A program made the position numbers and the translations under genes. Below are positions 1 to 7,482 of a DNA stretch of 15,285 nt, one piece after another; the stretch's first letter is position 1; every line of letters begins with the position of its first letter. Source of the DNA: Scatomorpha sp964535405 (GTDB lineage: Bacteria > Bacillota > Clostridia > Oscillospirales > Oscillospiraceae); the NCBI GenBank assembly GCA_964535405.1, contig CAZHUG010000052.1, positions 1-15,285 of the forward strand. Reading direction: 5' to 3'. The notes below the pieces were generated by a model. That model was not told the origin of the DNA. It worked only from the letters and a program-made list of their open reading frames with translations, and did not search any database.

Positions 1-38
1 TCGGTAAAACAGCCTGTTCGCTCAGAAAGTCGTTGCAT
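1..38 (-). CDS. Possible start of an unidentified gene, truncated by the window edge
   Basis: An ATG at 38 on the minus strand opens a frame that stays open to the left edge, encoding MQRLSERTGCFT and then leaving the window. It is preceded by an AGGAAG ribosome binding site four bases upstream. It begins 59 bp after the metH stop with no terminator hairpin in between, so it could be the fourth gene of the met operon. Twelve residues are too few to name a family. The call rests on the start codon, the ribosome binding site and the collinear position. Confidence 0.45.
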   Translation of the reverse strand, partial: MQRLSERTGCFT

Positions 39-97
39 GTTACTTCCTCATTTCATCTAATTAATGTGTAAATATATAATACGCGTCTGCGCTAGTT

Positions 98-2470
98 TTA
101 TTTAACCAGGCTCTCGACGTAATAAACCGTCTGCATTGCATCCTTGCCATAGAAATCGGCACCGATTTTATCCGAATATTCCTGAGTGAGCACGGCACCG
201 CCGACCATGATCTTACACCAGGGGGCCTGTTCTGCCAACAGCTTTATGCTCTCCTCCATGCTCACAACCGTTGTGGTCATGAGCGCGCTCAGACCGACCG
301 CAGTGGCATGGGTGCGCACAACCGCTTCAACGATCGTCTCGGGCGCCACGTCTTTGCCCAGATCGAGCACGTCATAGCCATAGTTTTCAAGCAGTACCTT
401 GACAATGTTCTTGCCAATATCGTGAATATCACCCTTGACGGTTGCAATTACGATGGTCGCCTTCGTCTGTTTTTTGCTGCCCAGCTTTGCCATGTGCAAG
501 CGTATGGCTTCAAATCCGGATTTTGCCGCCTCGGCACTCATGAGAAGCTGCGGCAGGAACAGCGTGCCGTCTTCAAAGCCGCGCCCCACAGTATTCAGCG
601 CCGGTATAAGCTGATCGTCTATGATATCCATGGGTTGGGTGGCTTTCAGCGCGTCTTCGGTCATTTTGAAAGTCTGCTCCTTAAGACCCTTTATGACGCA
701 ATCCGATAGCGTGAGCCTGTCGGTACTTGTTTCCTTGACAGCCGCGGAACCTTCCGCAAGCGCATACCTTTCTATATATCTTGAGCACTGCGGGTCGTAA
801 CCCTGCAGCGTCAGGAAACTGTCGTAGGCCTGCATCATCTCGGGAGTGTTAGGATTTATGATTCCGGCGGACAATCCCGCCTGAAGTGCCAGTGTGAAAA
901 AAGTTGTGTTTATAAGTTTGCGCTGTGGCAGACCAAACGAAATGTTCGAGACGCCGAGGACGGTTCTGCCGCCCGTTGCGCTTATCATGCGGACTGCATC
1001 CAGTGTGATTTTTGCAGATTCCTGATTGGTGCTCATGGTCATTGTGAGCGGATCGATGACAATGTCCTTTTTAGCGATGCCGAAGCTTGCCGCGGTTTTA
1101 TAGATCTTCTCGGCAATGGCTGCGCGGCCCTCGGCGGTTTCCGGAATTCCGCTCTCGTCGATGGTGAGTCCGACGATAACGCCGCCATATTTTTTAACAA
1201 GAGGGAAGATGTCGTCCATGACCTCCTGCTTTCCGTTGACGGAGTTTACCATGGCCTTGCCATTATAAACGCGCAGCGCCTGCTCCATAGCCTGCGGATT
1301 GCTGGTATCAATTTGCAGCGGCAACGCGATGATCTCCTGCAAATCGCGGACGGTTTCCCGCATCATCTCCACTTCGTCGATTTCCGGCAGTCCGACATTG
1401 ACATCCAGTATGTGTGCGCCGGAGTCTGCCTGCCTAACGGCTTCCTTCAGAATGTACTCCATGTTGCGGTCACGCAAAGCCTGCTTGAATTTAGACTTGC
1501 CGGTGGGGTTAATTCGCTCGCCGATGATGACCGGCATACCCCCAAGCTCCACGACCTGTGAACCGGAGGATACAAGTGTGTAGTTTTTCGGCTCGCAGGG
1601 CCTGGGACTGATTCCGGAGCATTTTTCCACAAGAGATTTGATGTGCGCGGGGGTTGTTCCGCAGCAGCCGCCCACCAGTACGGCGCCAGCCTTGACAATT
1701 TTGAGCATGTCCCGGGCAAACTCGTCGGCCTGAACGTCAAAAACGGTTTTGCCGTTTTCTGTTCGCGGCAGTCCTGCGTTCGGGTTTGCTATTATAGGAG
1801 TTGAGGAATACTTGACTAGCTCCTCCACAATGCCCAGCATCTGTTTTGGGCCAAGGCCGCAGTTAATTCCGAGCGCATCCACGCCCAGCCCCTCGAGCAG
1901 GGCGAGCATTCCACGGGGCGAGGAGCCTGTGAGCATCTTGCCGTGCTCGTCAAAGGTCGCCGTTGCCACAATGGGAAGGCTTGAATTTTCCTTCGCCGCC
2001 AGAACGGCGGCCTTGAGCTCGTATAGGTCGCTCATAGTCTCTATAAGGATTAGATCTGCCCCGGCCCGCTCACCGGCTCTCACTATTTTGGCAAATTCAG
2101 CAACTGCATCCTCGAAGTCGAGCGTTCCGAGCGGCTTCAGCAGTTTTCCGGTCGAGCCGATGTCCAGAGCGACGAAGGCGTCCTCATTACAATTTTTTAC
2201 GGCGGTTCTGGCGTTGCGAACACCGGCTTCAATGACTTTATCGGTATCCGCGCCAAACTTGAAGCTGTTAGCGCCAAAGGTGTTGGCGAGTATGATATCT
2301 GCGCCCGCGTTTAAATACGCCTCGTGGACAGCGATCACATCTTCGGGGCGGTGCAGATTCCAGCCCTCCGGCAGCTCACCGGCTTTGAGACCGCGTTCCT
2401 GGAGCTGTGTACCCATTCCGCCGTCTAAAAAGAGTATTCTATTTCCAATTAATTCGCGAATGTTTGCCAT
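98..2470 (-). CDS. metH: Cobalamin-dependent methionine synthase lacking the activation domain
   Basis: This enzyme transfers the methyl group of 5-methyltetrahydrofolate to homocysteine through protein-bound cobalamin, in the cytoplasm. The 790 residues hold, in order: a homocysteine-binding barrel (about 1-290, zinc ligands C204 in GINCGLGP and C269-C270 in GGCCGTTP); a pterin-binding barrel (about 310-570, GERINPTG at 317-324); a four-helix cap (about 580-665); and a B12 domain with DIHDIG at 681-686 (H683 is the lower cobalt ligand), S728-x-L730 and GG at 757-758. It stops right after the B12 domain, so the C-terminal AdoMet-binding reactivation domain of E. coli-type MetH (about 1200 residues) is absent. 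That role fits the neighbouring gene ending at 2482. The start at 2470 was chosen over an in-frame ATG at 2521 because AAGGGGGG lies just upstream and the longer start would overlap the previous gene. It is the third gene of the metF operon. Confidence 0.95.
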   Translation of the reverse strand: MANIRELIGNRILFLDGGMGTQLQERGLKAGELPEGWNLHRPEDVIAVHEAYLNAGADIILANTFGANSFKFGADTDKVIEAGVRNARTAVKNCNEDAFVALDIGSTGKLLKPLGTLDFEDAVAEFAKIVRAGERAGADLILIETMSDLYELKAAVLAAKENSSLPIVATATFDEHGKMLTGSSPRGMLALLEGLGVDALGINCGLGPKQMLGIVEELVKYSSTPIIANPNAGLPRTENGKTVFDVQADEFARDMLKIVKAGAVLVGGCCGTTPAHIKSLVEKCSGISPRPCEPKNYTLVSSGSQVVELGGMPVIIGERINPTGKSKFKQALRDRNMEYILKEAVRQADSGAHILDVNVGLPEIDEVEMMRETVRDLQEIIALPLQIDTSNPQAMEQALRVYNGKAMVNSVNGKQEVMDDIFPLVKKYGGVIVGLTIDESGIPETAEGRAAIAEKIYKTAASFGIAKKDIVIDPLTMTMSTNQESAKITLDAVRMISATGGRTVLGVSNISFGLPQRKLINTTFFTLALQAGLSAGIINPNTPEMMQAYDSFLTLQGYDPQCSRYIERYALAEGSAAVKETSTDRLTLSDCVIKGLKEQTFKMTEDALKATQPMDIIDDQLIPALNTVGRGFEDGTLFLPQLLMSAEAAKSGFEAIRLHMAKLGSKKQTKATIVIATVKGDIHDIGKNIVKVLLENYGYDVLDLGKDVAPETIVEAVVRTHATAVGLSALMTTTVVSMEESIKLLAEQAPWCKIMVGGAVLTQEYSDKIGADFYGKDAMQTVYYVESLVK

Positions 2471-2475
2471 GTTGG

Positions 2476-2483
2476 CCCCCCTT
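2476..2483 (-). promoter_or_regulatory. Ribosome binding site fixing the metH start
   Basis: AAGGGGGG on the minus strand, five bases before the ATG at 2470. It overlaps the stop codon of the upstream activation-domain gene (2482-2484), which suggests translational coupling and argues against the in-frame ATG at 2521. Confidence 0.75.
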
Positions 2484-3123
2484 AACCGCGCCTGTACTCG
2501 CAGTCGGTTTTTGCGCAGCACTCACAAGCCTGTGAGTGGCACTGCTTGTTTTCACTGCTGATTCCAAGAACCGCAGTGATCGATTTTTCAGGCAACAGCA
2601 TGCTGCTGTCGGTCGTCACAAGGCCGATTGTCTTGTGAGCGTTTAGCACGTTTAATAGCTCAACCTGATGCTCAAGTGAGAAATCGCCGTAGCCGGGACT
2701 AAAGCGCGGCTGCAGGAAAAGCCCCTCGCGGCTCAAATCAACCGCCAGGTCACGCTGCCAGTTGTCGCAGTAGTCCTCAAGAAATGCCGCCGCTGCCGCG
2801 TGAAATACTACAGCCTTGCTTATCTGAAGCCTTGAGTATTTCTTTAAAAGTCTGTCAGCAGCTAAACCCAGAGTTGCCGCGAGGAAAATTACCTCATCAC
2901 AGCCACGCAGATTCTTGCCCAGATTTTTGCTTGTAACTGTGATGCCGGCGGCGCATACTGTCTCAGCGCTCTCAAAATGCAGAGGAAACCTCCTGAAAAC
3001 AAGCTTTGCTGTGATTTGTTCTTCAAGCTCAATCAGGCATTCGGCTATAAGCTCCTCCGTACGCAGGTCAGGGCTTTTGCTTCCACAGCCGAGATAGCGT
3101 CGGGTTTCGCTCACAAGACTCAT
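2482..3123 (-). CDS. Stand-alone methionine synthase activation-domain protein
   Basis: This 213-residue protein matches the vitamin B12-dependent methionine synthase activation domain, which binds AdoMet and remethylates cobalamin after it oxidises to the inactive Co(II) state. The key segment is RFSPGYGDFSLEHQ at 140-153, which corresponds to the R-x-x-x-G-Y AdoMet-binding motif of MetH. The C-terminus is cysteine rich (C195, C200, C202, C203, C208), as I recall for the free-standing Clostridial form; it may bind a metal, but that is inference. Its ATG overlaps the metF stop by four bases (ATGA at 3120-3123), and it ends 11 bp before metH. So metF, activator and synthase are translated in order from one message. 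The physiological electron donor is not encoded here. Confidence 0.88.
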   Translation of the reverse strand: MSLVSETRRYLGCGSKSPDLRTEELIAECLIELEEQITAKLVFRRFPLHFESAETVCAAGITVTSKNLGKNLRGCDEVIFLAATLGLAADRLLKKYSRLQISKAVVFHAAAAAFLEDYCDNWQRDLAVDLSREGLFLQPRFSPGYGDFSLEHQVELLNVLNAHKTIGLVTTDSSMLLPEKSITAVLGISSENKQCHSQACECCAKTDCEYRRG

Positions 3124-3986
3124 TTCAATATCTCCGAAAGATTCTGTTGAATATTTCTTGCCACGTCTGGATTGTTCATGGAATATACGTGGATGTGACG
3201 GATTCCATTTGCAATCAGGTCAATGATCTGGTCTGTTGCATAGGCAATTCCGGCCTGTTGCATGGCTGCGGGATTGCTGCCAAAATGATCGACCAGATTA
3301 CGAAAACGTTCAGGCATATTAGTGCCGGACAGCTCAACTGCGCGCTTCATCTGACTGGCTCGCGTGATTGGCATGATGCCCGGAATAATGGGAACCATGA
3401 TGCCGCGCTCACGAACTCTGTATAGGAAGTTATAAAAGATGTTATTATCGAAAAACATCTGAGTCGTCAAATAATCACAGCCTGCGTCCACTTTAATCTT
3501 CAGATTTTCTATGTCGGTGTATTTATTTGTCGCCTCGATATGCCCTTCCGGATAGCAGGCACCGCCGACGCAAAAATCGCCGTAGGATTTGATGTCACGA
3601 ACCAGATCGGATGCGTAGCGGTAATCAACAAAGGGCTCACCGTCCATTACCTTCGGCATATCGCCGCGAAGGGCGAGAATATTTTCGATGCCGTTAGACT
3701 TGATTTTATCCAGAGCCTCGTGCATCGACTGCTTGTCCGCGCCTATGCAGGTGAGGTGTGCTACTGTAGTGACACCGGATATACGCTGAATTTCTGCCGC
3801 CATGGCGACAGTGTTGTCCTTCACACTGCCCGCAGCGCCATAGGTAATACTCATATAATCAGGCTTCAAATCTGCAACATCCAGGGCCGCCTTTTTGACC
3901 TTGGAAACTGCTGACACACTCTTAGGTGGAAACACCTCAAAAGAGAGGGTGGTTCTCTTGCTTTCTAAAATATCCCTTATCTTCAT
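3120..3986 (-). CDS. metF: 5,10-methylenetetrahydrofolate reductase
   Basis: An FAD-dependent reductase that makes 5-methyltetrahydrofolate, the methyl donor for the MetH encoded downstream. The 288 residues are close to the usual bacterial length. Recognisable segments are FEVFPP at 16-21 (E17 matches the catalytic glutamate), ITYGA at 47-51, LRGD at 106-109 (D109 flavin/substrate site), TQMFFD at 175-180, PGIMPI at 202-207 and a C-terminal HIHVYSMN near 264-271. The start at 3986 has CGGAGAG seven bases upstream. The frame is open a further 66 codons to 4184, but the operon promoter (4042-4070) lies inside that stretch, so the extension is probably untranslated. First gene of the metF-activator-metH operon. 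No SAM riboswitch or T-box fits in the leader of roughly 50 bases. Confidence 0.92.
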   Translation of the reverse strand: MKIRDILESKRTTLSFEVFPPKSVSAVSKVKKAALDVADLKPDYMSITYGAAGSVKDNTVAMAAEIQRISGVTTVAHLTCIGADKQSMHEALDKIKSNGIENILALRGDMPKVMDGEPFVDYRYASDLVRDIKSYGDFCVGGACYPEGHIEATNKYTDIENLKIKVDAGCDYLTTQMFFDNNIFYNFLYRVRERGIMVPIIPGIMPITRASQMKRAVELSGTNMPERFRNLVDHFGSNPAAMQQAGIAYATDQIIDLIANGIRHIHVYSMNNPDVARNIQQNLSEILK

Positions 3987-3993
3987 TGTTTTG

Positions 3994-4000
3994 CTCTCCG
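3994..4000 (-). promoter_or_regulatory. Ribosome binding site fixing the metF start
   Basis: CGGAGAG on the minus strand, seven bases from the ATG at 3986. No comparable site precedes the in-frame ATGs further upstream (for example at 4127), which supports the 288-residue protein. Confidence 0.7.
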
Positions 4001-4041
4001 TTACGCCATATTCCGTCAGAACTTGTTTTTGAAATTCAATC

Positions 4042-4070
4042 ATTATACCATGAGCCTGCTCAAGCTTCAA
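4042..4070 (-). promoter_or_regulatory. Sigma-70-type promoter of the met operon
   Basis: On the minus strand, TTGAAG (4065-4070) and a perfect TATAAT (4042-4047) are separated by 17 bp. A TG one base before the -10 makes it an extended -10 promoter. Transcription would begin near 4035, about 50 bases before the metF ATG. It lies downstream of the terminator at 4136-4172, so the met operon is transcribed independently of the cyclase-like gene. Confidence 0.75.
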
Positions 4071-4135
4071 CAATATAACAGAAATAAGCTCATCTTCCTC
4101 ATCCGCATCGGCTAAGGTGCTGACCATGATATCAT

Positions 4136-4172
4136 AAAAAGCTGTTATTGCTTTTGAGCAATAACAGCTTTT
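4136..4172 (-). terminator. Rho-independent terminator of the cyclase-like gene
   Basis: A perfect 16-bp inverted repeat (4137-4152 against 4157-4172, loop of four). On the minus strand it is followed by a run of five T (4136-4140). It begins 22 bp after the stop of the tocopherol-cyclase-like gene. Confidence 0.88.
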
Positions 4173-4194
4173 ATGCCTCTGCAATTCCGCGAAA

Positions 4195-5013
4195 TTACTC
4201 TACAAACTCAAATGTGGCATAGCTGCTGGAAACATCGAATATTTCTATCCCATTATCCCACAGACGTGCCCGTACGACCGCGTTTACGTTTTCCCGAACG
4301 CTGGATGACATCTGACCATTTTTTGGAGAGCGCAAACTGTGACCGGCGTCGGATGCGGAAATATCCAGCTCCAGCAGCAGCCCGCCCTGTGACAAACAGA
4401 CGTGCTGTGGACCGGCTGAGTGAATGCGCACTCCGTTATAGGTGGCAAGCCGGTACTGGCGGCCATTAAACACGATGGCGCAGATGCAGCCGGTGAAGCT
4501 GACGCCGGCAAAGGGAATATGGGCAATCGCAACCATAATGGAGCAACTCTCTGCAAAGTCGTTACACTGCAACCACAGATAAGAGCGCGGGAAAGAGTTC
4601 CCACTATCCTCTTCAATATAGCCGCGCCCGCCATCAAAGCTGCATATGTCCCCGTCCACTGTCAATGAGCCGGAAAGTGTGTGACCCATGCTTATGACGC
4701 CGTGGCGACACTGCATTGGCAAAAATCGAAACGGCCCCATTATGTCAGACTGCAGAGGCGTCAGCGGGCCATAGACAATCCTGCCCTGCACCCCGGGCAG
4801 GTTGATGACCACGCCTTGTTTTGAAAACAGGCAGTCTCCGGCCTTGATTACACCGTGTGCAAGCTGCAAGGACGAAACATCAAATTGTCGTGATTTGCTG
4901 TTATCCAACATCTGTATAAAGGCTCCGCTTTTGGCGACTCCGGGAATGAATGCCACCATTTTGTCACGCTGCTGGTGCTTGAAATACCAACCCTCAAAGC
5001 CCTTATTTCTCAT
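4195..5013 (-). CDS. Tocopherol-cyclase-like family protein
   Basis: A 272-residue protein resembling the tocopherol cyclase family (Pfam PF14249). Evidence is the N-terminal FEGWYFKHQ at 6-14 and the central DGGRGYIEEDSGNSFP (127-142) with YLWLQCNDF (145-153), IAHIPFAG (163-170) and RLATYNGVRI (188-197). The family folds as two lipocalin-like beta barrels. Plant members close the chromanol ring of vitamin E, but bacterial members mostly lack an assigned substrate, and nothing here implies tocopherol synthesis. No signal peptide or membrane segment is visible. The ribosome binding site is modest (AGGTG, five bases before ATG), and the start lies inside the end of a 31-codon ORF with a much better site, so translation may be coupled. 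It has its own terminator downstream. Family membership is fairly secure; the function is unknown. Confidence 0.78.
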   Translation of the reverse strand: MRNKGFEGWYFKHQQRDKMVAFIPGVAKSGAFIQMLDNSKSRQFDVSSLQLAHGVIKAGDCLFSKQGVVINLPGVQGRIVYGPLTPLQSDIMGPFRFLPMQCRHGVISMGHTLSGSLTVDGDICSFDGGRGYIEEDSGNSFPRSYLWLQCNDFAESCSIMVAIAHIPFAGVSFTGCICAIVFNGRQYRLATYNGVRIHSAGPQHVCLSQGGLLLELDISASDAGHSLRSPKNGQMSSSVRENVNAVVRARLWDNGIEIFDVSSSYATFEFVE

Positions 5014-5098
5014 GGCTGCACCTGCTGGCGTGGCACATAAGCACCGTCGAGATTGTAGGTATGAGAGCTTTTACATCTTTCTTCAACAAATAAATCAT
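5003..5098 (-). CDS. Small 31-residue ORF overlapping the cyclase-like gene
   Basis: An ATG at 5098 follows AAAGGGAGG (5107-5115) with an eight-base gap, a better ribosome binding site than that of the gene after it. It encodes 31 residues starting MIYLLKKDVKALIPTISTV and ending CSHEK, with a short hydrophobic middle. Its TAA (5003-5005) lies 9-11 bases inside the cyclase-like CDS, in another frame. It could be a leader peptide, a coupling ORF or a real small protein; I recognise no family. No convincing promoter stands out upstream in 5099-5208. Confidence 0.4.
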   Translation of the reverse strand: MIYLLKKDVKALIPTISTVLMCHASRCSHEK

Positions 5099-5208
5099 AA
5101 TAAGCGCCTCCCTTTACCTAGGATTGGCGTCTTTGAGTGAAACAATACTTAAAATCTACTCACGATAAGGAAAAGTTCAATTGCATTCAATAAATTGCAA
5201 AGGTTATA

Positions 5209-5240
5209 AAGAACCCTGAAGCTGGTGCTTCAGGGTTCTT
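5209..5240 (-). terminator. Hairpin terminator of the ene-reductase gene
   Basis: A perfect 14-bp inverted repeat (5209-5222 against 5227-5240, loop TGGT) 12 bp beyond the reductase stop. The minus-strand 3' side ends in TTCTTTATA, a short T-rich tail. The repeat is symmetrical enough to act in both directions. Confidence 0.75.
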
Positions 5241-5252
5241 AAAATTAAATAA

Positions 5253-7229
5253 TTACAGGCCTCTTGCGACTTCGTATGCCTGGGAGGTGGCAAGTCGGAT
5301 GTTTCCGACACCAATTCCGTCGCCAATCTCATATACCTCTATGCCGGAGCCAAACAGCTCGGCTACCATGGATTTTTTGGGCTTCAGGCCGATTGCGAAT
5401 ACGACATTGTCGGCCTCGACGACGGTCTGATTGCCATTTTTGTCCTCAATAACCGCGCCCTCGTCTGTGACGGCCATGATCTTATTGCCGCAACGGATGT
5501 CGATCTTGTTATAGTCCAGAAGATCGTTGAGCATCATCTTGACAGATTGCTGAACCTCAGCTCCGGCAGACAGAATGCTGTCCAGGGCTTCGACCAGAAC
5601 CACGTCCTTCTTCTCATATGCTGCGAGATCATAAGCCAGCTCGGAGCCGGTCAGGCCGCCTCCAACGACTACGACCTTCTGCCCCAGATCAGCCTTGCTC
5701 ATAAGCACGTCATAGCAGATGACAGACTTCTTGTGGTCGTATCCCGGGATGTGCGGGATGAAGTGGTCGGAACCAACAGCGAGGATTGCGACATCGACAC
5801 CGAGTGCCTTGATGCTCTCAGCTGTCATTGGGCTGTTCAGATGAACAGGGATGTTCAGCTTGCAANNNNNNNNNNNNNNNNGCGCCGCGATGCCTTCCTT
5901 GAACGGATGGCTGCCTGCCTCGGTGAGGTGACCGCCGAGAATGCCGCCGGCTTCATACAGGGCAACGTCGTGCCCTGCGATATGGGCTGTCCTGGCAGCC
6001 TCCATACCCGCGACACCGCCGCCGATGACTGCGACCTTCTTGGTGAAATCGGGCTTGGGTATGTTGTGTATGAGCTCCCTCATCGTGGAGGGATTGGCGG
6101 AGCAATGGATGACGCCGCCTGCGAGGTTTGAGTGTATGCAGTTGGTGCATCTGATGCAGGGACGAATCTCATCGACGCGGCCCTCGGCGACCTTGTTGGG
6201 GTAGTGAGCGTCCACAAGTGAGGCGCGTGCCAGAGTGACGCCGTCTATGGCGCCCTCGGCTATGGCCTTCTCGCACATGTCGGGGTCGTCCATGGCACCG
6301 GCGAGGAAAACAGGAATGCTGACCTCAGCTTTGAGCTTGCGCGCGAGCTCGATGTTGTAGCCCTTCTCCATATAGTAGGGTGAAACGCAGTAGTAGAAGG
6401 TGTCGTAGGTTCCGGAGTTCACATTTAGTAAGTCAATGCCGTAGCTCTCGAATTTCTTCGCGATCTCAATAGCTTCCTCAATTGTTCTGCCGACCTCTTC
6501 ACCGCCGCCCAGCGTGGATTTGTTGAAGCCTGCCATGTAGGTCTTCATGCACATTCTGATGGAGACGGGATAATCCTTGCCGCAGGCTTCCTTGATGCCG
6601 GTGATAATTTTTCTGTGTATGGTAAGACGACCGTCCAGAACTCCGCCGTACTCGTCGCTGCGATGGTTTGTATACGCCATGGCAAACTGATCCAGCAGAT
6701 AGCCCCAGTGCATGCCGTGGATCTCGACACCGTCGTAGCCCCAGCCCTTTGCCGCCTTGGCGATCTTTATCATGGCAGCGATTTTGGTTTCAATCTCCTC
6801 CTTGGTCATCTCGGTGGTCAGCTTTGAAGGATCCTTATAGGAAGGGATGGGGGAGGGGGTCTTGCCGTCTCTCATGCGCCCGGGACCCATAGATATCTGC
6901 ATAAAGATCTTGCCGCCGTAGGTGTGAACCTTCTCAACGAGAGTTCTGGCACCATAGCCGAAGAAGCCGGGGTTGGTCATGGGGTTCGGGTTGCCGTTTA
7001 TCGGGTCAAACGGGTCAACGGTCAGATCGGCCACGTTGGAGCCCGTGACGATGAGTCCGAAGCCGCCTTTGGCGCGCTCGGCAAAGTAGTTAATGCCGTT
7101 TTGGGAGTACTCTCCCTTTGTTCCGTAAATATAGTGTCTGCCGCCCATGGGACCAACGGCGTAACGGTTCTTTACAGTGATGCTGCCAATCTTCAGCGGG
7201 GACATCAAGTTTTCATACTTATAGCTCAT
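5253..7229 (-). CDS. Old-yellow-enzyme/Fe-S/FAD ene-reductase (2,4-dienoyl-CoA reductase or enoate reductase type)
   Basis: A three-cofactor flavoenzyme of about 658 residues that uses NAD(P)H to reduce activated C=C bonds. The N-terminal FMN barrel (1-355) includes NRYAVGPMGG at 21-30, the substrate-binding histidines H171 and H174 in EIHGMHWGYLLDQF, and RSDEYGG at 190-196. A [4Fe-4S] site follows with C358, C361, C364 and C376. A first dinucleotide fold starts at VAVIGGGVAGMEAA (399-412, FAD), and a second has VVVVGGGLTGSELA (519-532, NAD(P)H). An assembly gap of 16 N interrupts residues 450-455; both flanks remain in one frame. Clostridial relatives act on 2-enoates, dienoyl-CoAs or steroid/bile-acid enones; the true substrate is not readable. 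It is divergent from LysR regulator 1 and appears driven by a regulator-overlapped promoter at 7308-7336. Confidence 0.9.
   Translation of the reverse strand: MSYKYENLMSPLKIGSITVKNRYAVGPMGGRHYIYGTKGEYSQNGINYFAERAKGGFGLIVTGSNVADLTVDPFDPINGNPNPMTNPGFFGYGARTLVEKVHTYGGKIFMQISMGPGRMRDGKTPSPIPSYKDPSKLTTEMTKEEIETKIAAMIKIAKAAKGWGYDGVEIHGMHWGYLLDQFAMAYTNHRSDEYGGVLDGRLTIHRKIITGIKEACGKDYPVSIRMCMKTYMAGFNKSTLGGGEEVGRTIEEAIEIAKKFESYGIDLLNVNSGTYDTFYYCVSPYYMEKGYNIELARKLKAEVSIPVFLAGAMDDPDMCEKAIAEGAIDGVTLARASLVDAHYPNKVAEGRVDEIRPCIRCTNCIHSNLAGGVIHCSANPSTMRELIHNIPKPDFTKKVAVIGGGVAGMEAARTAHIAGHDVALYEAGGILGGHLTEAGSHPFKEGIAAXXXXXXCKLNIPVHLNSPMTAESIKALGVDVAILAVGSDHFIPHIPGYDHKKSVICYDVLMSKADLGQKVVVVGGGLTGSELAYDLAAYEKKDVVLVEALDSILSAGAEVQQSVKMMLNDLLDYNKIDIRCGNKIMAVTDEGAVIEDKNGNQTVVEADNVVFAIGLKPKKSMVAELFGSGIEVYEIGDGIGVGNIRLATSQAYEVARGL
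5866..5881. other. Assembly gap of 16 N
   Basis: Sixteen undetermined bases inside the ene-reductase, between FKEGIAA and CKLNIP. The reading frame agrees on both sides. This linker usually carries a short helix with a WY pair, and compared with my memory of homologues it is about three residues short. The true gap may be nearer 25 bases. Confidence 0.95.
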
Positions 7230-7307
7230 TGCGTTCCTCCATTATTCCATCACGTGTTTAATAGTTGTTCTGTATAGCGGATAACATACCATTTTGTTAT
7301 TATATTA

Positions 7308-7336
7308 ATTATAGTGTGTTTGTCGCATAAATGGAA
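7308..7336 (-). promoter_or_regulatory. Regulated promoter of the ene-reductase
   Basis: A perfect TATAAT (-10 at 7308-7313, minus strand) is spaced 17 bp from TTCCAT (7331-7336), a poor -35 that lies inside the conserved element at 7327-7376. A good -10 with a poor -35 covered by an operator is typical of a LysR-activated promoter. The same spacing recurs at 9777-9805 and 12667-12695. Confidence 0.62.
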
Positions 7337-7376
7337 ATGTTCCTTTTCTATCAGGGCAATGAAGAAAAACTATTGA
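7327..7376. promoter_or_regulatory. Conserved 50-bp operator-like element, copy A
   Basis: It begins ATAAATGGAAAT, continues with TATCAGGG (7349-7356) and ATGAAGAAA, and ends ACTATTGA. It is identical at 42 of 50 positions, without gaps, to 12686-12735. It lies between the divergent ene-reductase and LysR regulator 1, overlaps the -35 of the reductase and lies upstream of the regulator promoter. It is most likely the binding site for one or both LysR proteins; that role is inference, the sequence match is direct. Confidence 0.72.
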
Positions 7377-7406
7377 CATATCAACAGCCCTATGTATTTA
7401 ATCGGC

Positions 7407-7435
7407 TTGACACTTGTGACTTATTTGAGTATTCT
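7407..7435 (+). promoter_or_regulatory. Promoter of LysR regulator 1
   Basis: A perfect TTGACA (7407-7412), 17 bp, then TATTCT (7430-7435). This places the transcript start about 40 bases before the ATG. A second TTGACA at 7373-7378, overlapping the end of the conserved element, with TATTTA at 7395-7400 is an alternative. Confidence 0.55.
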
Positions 7436-7482
7436 TAGTAGAAGTTAGATAAAATCATGACAAAGAATCGAGGGATATTGAT

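Noticed and set aside
1749..2561. Long plus-strand open frame of about 270 codons opposite metH
   Set aside because: It lies fully antisense to the well-conserved homocysteine-binding domain and extends into the next gene. It has low-complexity Ser/Pro/Ala composition and no family motif. It is a shadow of codon bias.
3987..4135. SAM riboswitch or T-box leader for the met operon
   Set aside because: The promoter sits about 50 bases before the metF start, leaving no room for such an element, and no characteristic conserved core or anti-terminator is visible.
5253..7229. Pseudogene call for the ene-reductase because of the N run
   Set aside because: Both sides of the gap are in the same frame, all cofactor motifs are intact and the length is normal. 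The interruption is an assembly gap, not a mutation.
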